A stretch of DNA of 47,042 nt. It comes from an uncultured Phocaeicola sp. (GTDB lineage Bacteria; Bacteroidota; Bacteroidia; Bacteroidales; Bacteroidaceae). The stretch's first letter is position 1; each line of letters opens with the position of its first letter. Shown piece by piece: positions 35,093-43,753 of this stretch. Both the position numbers and the translations under genes were made by a program. The stretch covers positions 1-47,042 of the forward strand of contig CALUJE010000023.1 in NCBI GenBank assembly GCA_944320885.1, given 5' to 3'. The notes below the pieces were generated by a model. It had not been told where the DNA came from and ran no database searches. It saw nothing but the letters and a program-made list of their open reading frames with translations.

Positions 35093-36298
35093 TCACAAAT
35101 AAAAATTATATATACCTTTGGCATCCCACACAAACAATTGATTCGATGCCATTAGTATATTTTTCACAAAAAACACAATTAAATACATAAATATTACACA
35201 CTGACTCAACAATTCAAACTTTGATAGTTTTGGCTTTTTCATTATGTAAGCAATCAAAAAAGCTGCAAACATATAAAATGCTCCAAAAATTCTTTTTGGG
35301 ATTTCATAAACAAAGAATAATTGTAACCATATCAGAGAAACTACATACAAATTATATAGAAATACGATATTTTTATCTTGGTAATTATTATGTTTCAATT
35401 TTTTATAAGACCAATACACAACAAGAGAATCAAATACAAAAGCCCCTACCTTTGTAAATAAACTTCTGGCAAATTTATCTTTCACCGCATCTGCACTAAA
35501 CCATTTATCAGCATTTTCTATATAAGAACTCAAAACTGTTCCATCCACAATAGGTATCAGTTTTATAATTTCAGAAATCCATCCCAACGCTTGGGATTCC
35601 AAAACAAAAGTTGACAGAAAATAAAGACTGATTACTATTACCGGCGATAAACAAGCCTGTTTCCTTTGACATATCCAATAAATAGCAAGAATATAAAGAA
35701 TAAAGACAACAGAACTAGAATGAATAAGGAATGCCATTACAGCACAAAACAAAGCCTTTTTATAACGATGCTCCATCAACGCTGCCAGAAAAACAAATAT
35801 TACAGCAAAAGCTATATTCTGACGGATAAAGCATTCAAAGTTATTCAATCCTAATAAAATAAAGATCGGCAATCCATATAATATATAACTCTTATGTCGC
35901 TTGAACAAATAGAGCAAAGCAACTATCCAAATGAAAGCATACACTACAAAAATAGCCCAATATGGCAATTCTAAAAAATAGAACAAAGATTGCAAAATAT
36001 TATATAGCATCTCTATCGGAACTCCTTCTCCATGATATTTATATAACAAAGCATAATTAAGATAATCCGTACCCCGTAAATACCTCAATCCTTCTATCAA
36101 TGAAAACATTAAAATAAGAGGAAACGCATTTAGCCAATAATGCCTATTTTTTATAGATGACAATGATATTCCTGTCAATACAGTACATAAAGCCAATATT
36201 AATAGCAGAACTATATAATCTACTTTTATTCCTGTATCATATTGCTGGAAAACATTGTATACTTGATACAACCAAAAATTCCTGATTTCTTCTTGCAT
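35093..36298 (-). CDS. EpsG-like polysaccharide polymerase (Wzy role)
   Basis: A 401-residue membrane protein with about ten to twelve helices. The arrangement fits the EpsG family: LIEGLRYLRGTDYLNYALLYK after the second helix and NFECFIRQNIAFAVIFVFLAAL with the R-Q motif in the middle, then AFLIHSSSVVFILY. In Bacteroides capsule loci such proteins take the part of Wzy, joining lipid-linked repeat units in the periplasm. It is the only polymerase candidate in the window. Confidence 0.75.
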   Translation of the reverse strand: MQEEIRNFWLYQVYNVFQQYDTGIKVDYIVLLLILALCTVLTGISLSSIKNRHYWLNAFPLILMFSLIEGLRYLRGTDYLNYALLYKYHGEGVPIEMLYNILQSLFYFLELPYWAIFVVYAFIWIVALLYLFKRHKSYILYGLPIFILLGLNNFECFIRQNIAFAVIFVFLAALMEHRYKKALFCAVMAFLIHSSSVVFILYILAIYWICQRKQACLSPVIVISLYFLSTFVLESQALGWISEIIKLIPIVDGTVLSSYIENADKWFSADAVKDKFARSLFTKVGAFVFDSLVVYWSYKKLKHNNYQDKNIVFLYNLYVVSLIWLQLFFVYEIPKRIFGAFYMFAAFLIAYIMKKPKLSKFELLSQCVIFMYLIVFFVKNILMASNQLFVWDAKGIYNFYL

Positions 36299-36312
36299 AT
36301 AAGTATAATCCT

Positions 36313-37275
36313 CTATTTTTTAACCCAACCTATCATTTTTTTAATCCAAACTCTCAAATGATACAGAAACATCCATAAAATTCTTTCATAACAAGATGTA
36401 TATGTACACAACTCTTTCTTTAACCATTCTGTAACTTGCGGATTTACATAACCATACTTATATATTTGTTTAGTAATGTAATTATATGAATAGATCATAG
36501 AGCGACGTACTATGTATAAAGGAGAAAATCTTTCTTTCTGCAATAATTCATAAATCAATAAAAAAGCCTCAAAATCCGTGACAAGTTTAGGATTAAAAGA
36601 AGAAGAAAGCATTCCCATTGCACTTGATGAACGGATGTAATATTTATACGTAGGGACTGATACATAACAAATATTTCCATAACAATGGCAAAGGTATTCC
36701 ACACAAAACAAACGATCTTCATTGAAATAGATATTTGTCTTAAAATTTATATCATAACGATCTATAATTGATTTTTTGAATATTTTTGTCCACAAATATC
36801 CTTGATATTCTCCTTTTATTGTTGTGAATAAATATTTAATCGCAGTATTGCGATTCATACATACATCCAAACCGTTTCTATTTTGATTCTGTTTACAAAA
36901 TTTCTCATCACATACTTCAAAACTTCCCGTCACGCAATCAGCATCATACTCACGCGCTTTATTCATCAAAACAAATAAACCATCTTCATTGACCTCATCA
37001 TCACTATCAACAAAATAAATCCATTCACCTTTTGCATAATTTAAGCCCAAATTTCTAGCAGAACTAACCCCTCCATTTTCTTTATGAAACACTCTAATGC
37101 GAGTATCCCTTTGAGCATATTCATCGCAAATTCTTCCAGAATTGTCAGGACTCCCATCATCCACCAAAAGCAATTCAAAATTGGAAAAAGATTGATTTAA
37201 AATACTATCTATACAACGAGATAAATATCGCTCTACTTTATAAACTGGGACAATAATAGATATTTGTGGATTCAT
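36313..37275 (-). CDS. GT2-family glycosyltransferase
   Basis: A 320-residue enzyme with the classic GT2 start QISIIVPVYKVERYLSRCIDSILNQSF, LLVDDGSPDNSGRICDEYA, and NGGVSSARNLGLNYAKGEWIYFVDSDDEV (DxD motif). It continues with YLWTKIFKKSII and FNEDRLFCVEYL, the usual acceptor-side motif (N/E-D). The C-terminus is basic and hydrophobic (LYHLRVWIKKMIGWVKK), likely held at the membrane. It is part of the tight minus-strand operon, 4 bases behind the pyruvyl transferase gene. Confidence 0.9.
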   Translation of the reverse strand: MNPQISIIVPVYKVERYLSRCIDSILNQSFSNFELLLVDDGSPDNSGRICDEYAQRDTRIRVFHKENGGVSSARNLGLNYAKGEWIYFVDSDDEVNEDGLFVLMNKAREYDADCVTGSFEVCDEKFCKQNQNRNGLDVCMNRNTAIKYLFTTIKGEYQGYLWTKIFKKSIIDRYDINFKTNIYFNEDRLFCVEYLCHCYGNICYVSVPTYKYYIRSSSAMGMLSSSFNPKLVTDFEAFLLIYELLQKERFSPLYIVRRSMIYSYNYITKQIYKYGYVNPQVTEWLKKELCTYTSCYERILWMFLYHLRVWIKKMIGWVKK

Positions 37276-37279
37276 TGTT

Positions 37280-38410
37280 TTATTTTAAATCAAGACTGGA
37301 TACTAAAAACGAAATTGAATATTTCTGCATTTCATCACGTAAATGGTTTACACGTTCCCAATCAATAGACTTATTTATAATATTTAGAGCTTCACACTGA
37401 TTAGTTACCAATCGATCTTCTAAGCCAAACAAAGATAAAAGAGAAAGGAAACGAGCATAACCCCGTTTCTCATTCCCATAAACAATGAACGGTTTGTTAT
37501 AAATAATGGAAAATACACAAGCGTGAAAAGAATCGGTAATAACAAAATCAGCATCCTGAAATCCACAAAGCCATTGTTCAACGGCCGGTTGGATACGCTC
37601 TTCCAATTGTGCTGTTACATCCTCCACTTTAGAATTACCCCGAACAATATTCAATCCTTTTTCGTTGGCAATACACTCTACTAACTCTTTCTTTGTTTCG
37701 TCTTCATCTAATATATATTGCAACAACATATTAGAATTATGCTTGACTCCTTGCCGGGCAACCAACCACATATAATCCTCTACATTCAATAACAAAGTAG
37801 GGTCTAATACGTGAGTTGCTTCACATTCAAAATATTTAGCACACAATTCTACAGCTGAAGATTCACGCACTGAAACGGCGTCAAATTTTTGCAACAATAA
37901 TTTACATCTTTCAGTTTGCTTTTGAGAATACTCCCAAACATCCGTACCAAACGAGGGAGCATAAGCAACTCGCTTCACCTGTTTCCAACGTTGTGCAAAA
38001 TCCAAAAAAGCATTCTCTATTTTAGGATAATAGCGAACTCTCCAAATCTGATCACTTCCAACAACTATCGCCTCAAAATCTTTTTCATCCAATTTGCTTA
38101 AATCATTCACTTCCCTCCGATGAATATATGTATCTATAAACATCTGTGTATACTGACTAATAATAGGATACGCCCTATTATGCCATTGTTCTGCAAAAAT
38201 CCTTACAGAAGTTTCCCCTAATATGTACTTTTCTAAAATCCGTTTAGGATAGGATAGCGGCATTTTCCATAAAGGTAAGTGACGATAAGGGGACTTATCT
38301 AACACTACGGCTTCATGCCCTATACATTCCAATATGGTCTGAAGTGCATAAGCCTGCAAAATCCCCCCGTAATTGGTATGAAGAGGGAGAGTTAATATTC
38401 CTATTCGCAT
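37280..38410 (-). CDS. Polysaccharide pyruvyl transferase family protein
   Basis: A 376-residue protein of the family that adds pyruvate ketals to capsule sugars from phosphoenolpyruvate. Typical are MRIGILTLPLHTNYGGILQAYAL, VVGSDQIWR, VAYAPSFGTD, VSVRESSAVELC, VLDPTLLL and ITDSFHACVFSIIYNKPFIVYGN. The Gly codons in NYGGIL hold a 6-G tract (38363-38368), in frame. The next gene upstream in the transcript is the MenD-like gene. Confidence 0.85.
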   Translation of the reverse strand: MRIGILTLPLHTNYGGILQAYALQTILECIGHEAVVLDKSPYRHLPLWKMPLSYPKRILEKYILGETSVRIFAEQWHNRAYPIISQYTQMFIDTYIHRREVNDLSKLDEKDFEAIVVGSDQIWRVRYYPKIENAFLDFAQRWKQVKRVAYAPSFGTDVWEYSQKQTERCKLLLQKFDAVSVRESSAVELCAKYFECEATHVLDPTLLLNVEDYMWLVARQGVKHNSNMLLQYILDEDETKKELVECIANEKGLNIVRGNSKVEDVTAQLEERIQPAVEQWLCGFQDADFVITDSFHACVFSIIYNKPFIVYGNEKRGYARFLSLLSLFGLEDRLVTNQCEALNIINKSIDWERVNHLRDEMQKYSISFLVSSLDLK

Positions 38411-38454
38411 TTTATAAACAAATGAGTCCTCAATCTATTTAATTGCATGATAAA

Positions 38455-40206
38455 TTACCGATTCATCCCCAGCACTGCATATACTTTTTTTATGACGGCA
38501 CCGGCCTTGCTTCGCAGGACATCCTCTAATGTCTTACGTTTGATTTCGGCATAATACTCCTTGAAAATCTTCGTATCTTCCAACATATCGGTAAATACTT
38601 CCAAGATTATCGGCCCTTCTTGTGACAAGTCTGTTAGTGTCTGTATGCCTTGCTCCACTTCATCAGCATTGTGTGCCGCATAATATTTGAATCCGCGGTC
38701 TTCAGTCCATGCCTTCGCCGAAGTATGATGACGGGCTGAAATATAGTTGGGCAACAGAGAGGCTGCCAACTGGGGGCGTTTGGGCATGTGCATGATGGCT
38801 CCTCCATCATTGTTGCTAAGGATGATACGCACATTCTTTCCCAATTGACGGTTCCACAAGGCATTCATGTCATAGAAGAAAGTCAAGTCGCCTATCATCA
38901 GGAACACAGTTTTGTCCGTGGCTGAAGCAAAACCTACCATCGTGGACATACAGCCATCAATCCCATCTGTTCCCCGGTTGCAATGCACCTCAATACTTGG
39001 GTCTATGCCGTAGAGTTGGGCGATACGCACGGAATTGCTGTTGGACAAATGCAGGACACTATGTGCCGGCAGGCTATGCAAGAAACGTCCGATGGTAAAA
39101 ATATGGCTGTAAGGCACATTGGGTTCTGCAATGGAGGAAGCAATACTGGTCCAGACCTCAGCATACGTATGCTCCGACAGATCGATCTTCTTCTCTGCTA
39201 CTTTCTTGAAAAAAGCAAAGGGAGACATTTCAAACATAGAAGTCAGACAGTGGAACGGGTCGACAATCTTGCCACTGGGTGACACATACCAGTTTTCCAT
39301 GCCGGCATGTGCACACTTTCTAATAAATTCCTTGAACTCAGGGTTGAAAGAATAATTGGCACGTATGGATATGATCACATCCGGGGCTATTTCCCGGCAA
39401 TCGCCCCTCGACAAAGCCTGCAAAGTGGGGAAAGCATTCTCCACGGCATAGGGATGGTGGCAATTGGACATCTTATCAGCCAAAATTACGCAATCGAACT
39501 TCTGGCAAAAAGCATCTAGGGAGGTTTGCTCGTCCGCTGTCAACGGATTGCCCTCACCGCAAACAATTATAATCTTTTTTCCGGAAAGCCGATTGGCCAT
39601 ATTTTCCCAAAAATCATCGGGTTGGCTGTAATCATAACGCCCAATCACCCGTTCTTGGGGTAACTGCATGACTGAAAAGTCATCCAAATGACTTTCTACC
39701 GGGATATTAATCTGGACAGGGCCTCTACCATGATGTTCCAATTCCAACAAGGCTTCATTAATAAGACGATTGTTGTACCAAGCATCTTGTGCATTGTTTA
39801 CAACCGGCAGATTTGAAACCATTTTCGTGATATTGGTGTACATTGTGGATTGATGAATCATTTGGTCCTCATGTTGATCCAATAAACAAGGCAAACGGTC
39901 GGCGGTAAGTACCAATAAAGGTAACTCCTGATAATAGGCCTCCGATATGGCCGAACAATAATTGGCTGCAGCCGTGCCAGATGTACAAATGACACCTACG
40001 GGCCGGCCGCTTTGCTGGATTAGTCCTAGAGCAAAGAAAGAAGCACTCCGTTCGTCGACCACGGAATACAGCTTAAAAAAAGGGTCGGACTCCATCGAAA
40101 GCACAATGGGAATGTGACGGCTTCCGGGTGATACGACAAAGCAGCTGATATTATGTGCTTTTAATAACGATAAAAGCTGCAAAATATTTCTTTTGGTTGA
40201 AAACAT
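38455..40206 (-). CDS. MenD-like thiamine-diphosphate enzyme inside the capsule locus
   Basis: A 583-residue member of the MenD family (SEPHCHC synthase), which joins a succinyl group from 2-oxoglutarate to isochorismate. MenD-specific features are well kept: VVSPGSRHIPIVLSM, DERSASFFALGLIQQSG with the Glu that activates thiamine diphosphate, TSGTAAANYCSAISEAYY, the substrate loop CNRGTDGIDGCMSTMVGF, and the cofactor site MIGDLTFFYDMNALW and LSNNDGGAIMHM. It is not with other men genes but between an SDR and a pyruvyl transferase gene in the capsule operon. Either it is a relocated menD or, more likely, a paralogue that builds an unusual acid for the polysaccharide. Confidence 0.8.
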   Translation of the reverse strand: MFSTKRNILQLLSLLKAHNISCFVVSPGSRHIPIVLSMESDPFFKLYSVVDERSASFFALGLIQQSGRPVGVICTSGTAAANYCSAISEAYYQELPLLVLTADRLPCLLDQHEDQMIHQSTMYTNITKMVSNLPVVNNAQDAWYNNRLINEALLELEHHGRGPVQINIPVESHLDDFSVMQLPQERVIGRYDYSQPDDFWENMANRLSGKKIIIVCGEGNPLTADEQTSLDAFCQKFDCVILADKMSNCHHPYAVENAFPTLQALSRGDCREIAPDVIISIRANYSFNPEFKEFIRKCAHAGMENWYVSPSGKIVDPFHCLTSMFEMSPFAFFKKVAEKKIDLSEHTYAEVWTSIASSIAEPNVPYSHIFTIGRFLHSLPAHSVLHLSNSNSVRIAQLYGIDPSIEVHCNRGTDGIDGCMSTMVGFASATDKTVFLMIGDLTFFYDMNALWNRQLGKNVRIILSNNDGGAIMHMPKRPQLAASLLPNYISARHHTSAKAWTEDRGFKYYAAHNADEVEQGIQTLTDLSQEGPIILEVFTDMLEDTKIFKEYYAEIKRKTLEDVLRSKAGAVIKKVYAVLGMNR

Positions 40207-40229
40207 ATCTGTTATTCTATCTCGTTTTT

Positions 40230-41069
40230 CTACTCATTTTTTAATCCCAAACTACGTCCACCATCTACGATAAAGTTCTGCCCGGTGATAAAAGAAGCTT
40301 CATCGGAATGCAAGAACGCTACCATATTGGCAATGTCTTCCGGCTTTCCGTAACTGTTCAGCCAATTGGTTTTCTTTATCTGTTCCATTTGCATTTCGTC
40401 AATCTGCCCTCTCTGGACAATACCGGGAGTCACGCAATTGATTCGGATTCCATCCTTGCCCAGCTCCATCGCAATCGATTTCACAAATGCCATCAACCCG
40501 GCCTTTGCTGCCGCATATTCGGAATAGCGAGGCATCCCCTGCACACCGACAGTGGAAGAAATAATAATAACATTCCCTTTTCTATTGGAAAACATATGCT
40601 TACAAGCCTCTCTCGTACAAAGAATGCCTCCACGCAGATTGATATTCAACACATGGTCGATTGTTTCCATAGACTGCTCAGTCAATGCATGCATCCCATC
40701 TCTAGCTCCTCCTCCAGCACAGCATACCAACAAATCCAAATTCCCTACTTTTTTAAAAGCACCTACAACAGATTCTTCCTCCAAGACATTAAAGACCAAT
40801 GGTTCTGCTTGTAATCCGGCTTCCTTAATCTCTCTTACAACAGCATTAATCCTATTCAAGTTAGTGCCACCGACATAGACCAATGCTCCTTCAGATGCCA
40901 ATCTGAAACAGATAGCTCTTCCAATTGTTCCACTTCCTCCTGTTACCACGGCTACTTGACTGGTAAAACGATTCTCCTTTACCAACTTTATCTCATACGG
41001 GACATTAACCTCTTTGACTTTGATGACAAAATGAGATTTAATGCGACGCAACTTATTTCTTATGCTCAT
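40230..41069 (-). CDS. Short-chain dehydrogenase/reductase
   Basis: A 279-residue SDR with a basic N-terminal extension of about 35 residues before the Rossmann fold. VAVVTGGSGTIGRAICF is the cofactor loop, CCAGGGARDG the NNAG-like element, IIISSTVGVQGMPRYSEYAAAKAG the Ser-Tyr-x3-Lys catalytic set, and GQNFIVDGGRSLG the end. It stands next to the MenD-like gene in the same operon, so the two probably act on one intermediate, in a reduction or oxidation step. Substrate unknown. Confidence 0.85.
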   Translation of the reverse strand: MSIRNKLRRIKSHFVIKVKEVNVPYEIKLVKENRFTSQVAVVTGGSGTIGRAICFRLASEGALVYVGGTNLNRINAVVREIKEAGLQAEPLVFNVLEEESVVGAFKKVGNLDLLVCCAGGGARDGMHALTEQSMETIDHVLNINLRGGILCTREACKHMFSNRKGNVIIISSTVGVQGMPRYSEYAAAKAGLMAFVKSIAMELGKDGIRINCVTPGIVQRGQIDEMQMEQIKKTNWLNSYGKPEDIANMVAFLHSDEASFITGQNFIVDGGRSLGLKNE

Positions 41070-41111
41070 AAATTATCTTTTGATAAATGATTCAATAAAA
41101 TATTCCTTTTT

Positions 41112-42191
41112 CTATAAAGGCTTTATGCTATTAAATAAATCAACCATTCTTTTATCTTTCAAAAAACCACCTTTAACTTGAGCGACGCTAGGCGTTGATG
41201 AACCATTCGCTTCGATAATCTTGAAACCATCCTCCGTTATGGCAACATCAAAACCGACATATCTTAAATATGAATTTTCATTCAAAATCTTCAATACTTT
41301 CGCTTTCATCTCTTGAAAATAAGGAATTTGCAAACCTGTCAAACTTATATGAGAATCCGGATGAACAATATGATGTGCGACCCTATCCCCTTTATGATTT
41401 TCATTAATTAAACCTATATCTTCCAGTATTCCTGTTTCAATGTCAACATAAACCAAAAGACCATTGCCGCTACCCACATTATCAACAACATTGCCATTAC
41501 ATCCAAACCGATGAAAACAACGAATAATTTCAAATTGACAAGTTTCTGAATTCCAAACGCCCAACATCCGAATTGTATTTAAACTTGTATCACATATTTT
41601 ACGGGCATATTCATGCTGAATAATATATTCTGTAACAATATTATTGTATGCTTTAGAAATCTTACTTTTAAGTTCTTCAACATTACAGTCTTTGCCATTT
41701 AATGAATATCCATTTGTAGTCCTTTTAGCAATCATAACCCCCCAACCTACTTCTGAATGAGTAGGTTTTATTACCAAAATTTTTTTTAAATCTAAAAGCT
41801 TTATGAATGCTGAAGCATCTACACGATATGCAAATATTGAATCTTTGTTAGGACAATCCCATAAAGGTAACAGACCATACTGATCTATAAAAAAGTAATA
41901 TTCAGGCATACATTCCTTGTACTCATGCAATATACGTACCAATCCCAATTTATCACTAACAGCACCTTGGTAAGGCTTATTAAATGGCCATCTATTATTG
42001 TGTTCCCAATCACTAATAAATTCACAATGATTCTTTGAAGTGATTTTACAAAGAGAAACCATTTCTTTTGTAAAGCCACGACGAAAAGCCCATGGCTTTT
42101 GGATAAATCCCAATATTCCCCACTCTCTAAAAGAGTAAATCAGCAATTTCAACCAATTTTTCATGTTTCTAAAAGAAAATGTCATATCCAT
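41112..42191 (-). CDS. Sugar-transfer-associated ATP-grasp protein (intact copy)
   Basis: A 359-residue protein of the ATPgrasp_ST type. ATP-grasp features include ILVIKPTHSEVGWGVMIAKR (nucleotide-binding Lys and Gly-rich loop), NNIVTEYIIQHEYA, TSLNTIRMLGVW, and GFDVAITEDGFKIIEANGSSTPSVAQ with the metal-binding E-x-N. Such proteins are thought to ligate amino acids or other acids to capsule sugars or peptides. A homologue is encoded two genes upstream (43754-44960). The Trp-Gly codons in EVGWGV contain a 6-G tract, in frame (41738-41743). Confidence 0.75.
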   Translation of the reverse strand: MDMTFSFRNMKNWLKLLIYSFREWGILGFIQKPWAFRRGFTKEMVSLCKITSKNHCEFISDWEHNNRWPFNKPYQGAVSDKLGLVRILHEYKECMPEYYFFIDQYGLLPLWDCPNKDSIFAYRVDASAFIKLLDLKKILVIKPTHSEVGWGVMIAKRTTNGYSLNGKDCNVEELKSKISKAYNNIVTEYIIQHEYARKICDTSLNTIRMLGVWNSETCQFEIIRCFHRFGCNGNVVDNVGSGNGLLVYVDIETGILEDIGLINENHKGDRVAHHIVHPDSHISLTGLQIPYFQEMKAKVLKILNENSYLRYVGFDVAITEDGFKIIEANGSSTPSVAQVKGGFLKDKRMVDLFNSIKPL

Positions 42192-42221
42192 TTTTATCGC
42201 ACATTTTTATATAAAATCTCA

Positions 42222-43751
42222 TTATCTACCTGTAATTTTATGTAATGCAAGTGTATACAGTTTTAACCTTGTATCTTTATCTATGCCTATCATATATATT
42301 ATAACAGCAATAGACAAAACACATAAGAATATCTCTATAAGAACTACCAATAATGTATATTTAGGCAGAAAAAAATACAAGACAATAGGTATTGGTAATG
42401 AAATAGCACTAACACACAAGCATTTAACAAATAATGAAACAATATCTTTTACTCGATATCCATCGACTTTTACCATATAATAAGGCTTAACAAAAAAGGA
42501 AAGAAATACTGTCAATAATAATTGAGCCCAAGATAATGCTACAGGAGCAAAACCAAGTTTAAACAATATATAAATTGCTACAAAACAAAAAATTCCCGCA
42601 ATTGGAGATGATAAAGCATTTGCTCTCATCTTACCACAAGCCGCAAACGCAGTATAAAAAGACGTACTAAAAACATTAAGTAAGGCAGTAATAATTTCTA
42701 TCTGTAAGAATATGACAGTATAAGGGGGTACATCCTTTAACCATATATGCAATATTTGTTCTGAAAACAAGCAAAGAGGAATACATATTATCAACATTAA
42801 GAAATAGGCATATTTCGTCGAAACAAGTAATAAATTATGAGAAGACTCAATATTTCCTTGAGCATATCGCTTGATAATTTGAGGATTTACTGCCATAAGA
42901 AAATTAGAAACAAACTGATAAGCTGCCATACGAACTTGAACAGAAATAGCTCTAGAAGCGACAATAGATGAAGAAAAGAACATATTCAATAATATGAGGA
43001 TGCCTTGCCCATTCAAAGTCACAGAACCATTGCCTAACAGATTCCATCCACTATATCCCAAGATTCTCTTCAAAATATCTTTTCGAAAAGAAAAACAAAA
43101 TATTGTTTCCTTAAAATGATAAGAACAATAAAAGCGATAGAAAATGATTAATCCTATCTGCAAAATACATAAAAAGGAAGCATACATTTTCAAACGATCA
43201 TAACCTCCTACCATCAATAGATAGCAAATTAATAATCGTAAAAGAACTTCTATAATACCAACATAAGCATATATGGACATACGCTCATGAGCAATTATGG
43301 AAGCAGAATAAGGTACTTGAGTTATATTAAAAAAAGCTGTCAAAATTGAGATATGGTAAACAAATACTGCTGCATCCATACGTTCTGATGCAATCTGCAT
43401 TTTATTATATAAGAACCATAATCCAACAGTTTCAGCCAATAAGACAATAGCAATCGCTATTACCAAATGAATAACAAAAGTTGTAGAAAATGTTATTTTT
43501 AGATTTTCAAAATTTCTTTCTCCTAATGCATATGTCAAAAAACGAGAAGAGCCACTGCTAAGAGCTCCATTAATAAACGCCAACATACCGACTATACCAC
43601 CTACAGCTTGGTAAAGGCCATAATCATCTGCTCCCAATACATCCAAAATAACCCGACTTGTGTACAAAGACACAAGCATAATAAACATCATTCGGAAATA
43701 AAGGAACAAAGTATTTTTCGCTATTTTTTTATTACTTGAATTTTCTTGCAT
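42222..43751 (-). CDS. Wzx-like flippase (polysaccharide biosynthesis/MOP family)
   Basis: A 509-residue membrane protein with about 12-14 helices. It starts NKKIAKNTLFLYFRMMFIMLVSLYTSRVILDVLGADDYGLYQAVGGIVGMLAF, which is the usual beginning of Bacteroidales O-antigen flippases; further on NGQGILILLNMFFSSSIVASRAISVQV supports the family. It would turn undecaprenyl-linked repeat units to the periplasm. I start at ATG 43751; an in-frame TTG at 43757 is less likely. The ATP-grasp gene upstream ends just 2 bases before. Confidence 0.85.
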   Translation of the reverse strand: MQENSSNKKIAKNTLFLYFRMMFIMLVSLYTSRVILDVLGADDYGLYQAVGGIVGMLAFINGALSSGSSRFLTYALGERNFENLKITFSTTFVIHLVIAIAIVLLAETVGLWFLYNKMQIASERMDAAVFVYHISILTAFFNITQVPYSASIIAHERMSIYAYVGIIEVLLRLLICYLLMVGGYDRLKMYASFLCILQIGLIIFYRFYCSYHFKETIFCFSFRKDILKRILGYSGWNLLGNGSVTLNGQGILILLNMFFSSSIVASRAISVQVRMAAYQFVSNFLMAVNPQIIKRYAQGNIESSHNLLLVSTKYAYFLMLIICIPLCLFSEQILHIWLKDVPPYTVIFLQIEIITALLNVFSTSFYTAFAACGKMRANALSSPIAGIFCFVAIYILFKLGFAPVALSWAQLLLTVFLSFFVKPYYMVKVDGYRVKDIVSLFVKCLCVSAISLPIPIVLYFFLPKYTLLVVLIEIFLCVLSIAVIIYMIGIDKDTRLKLYTLALHKITGR

Positions 43752-43753
43752 TA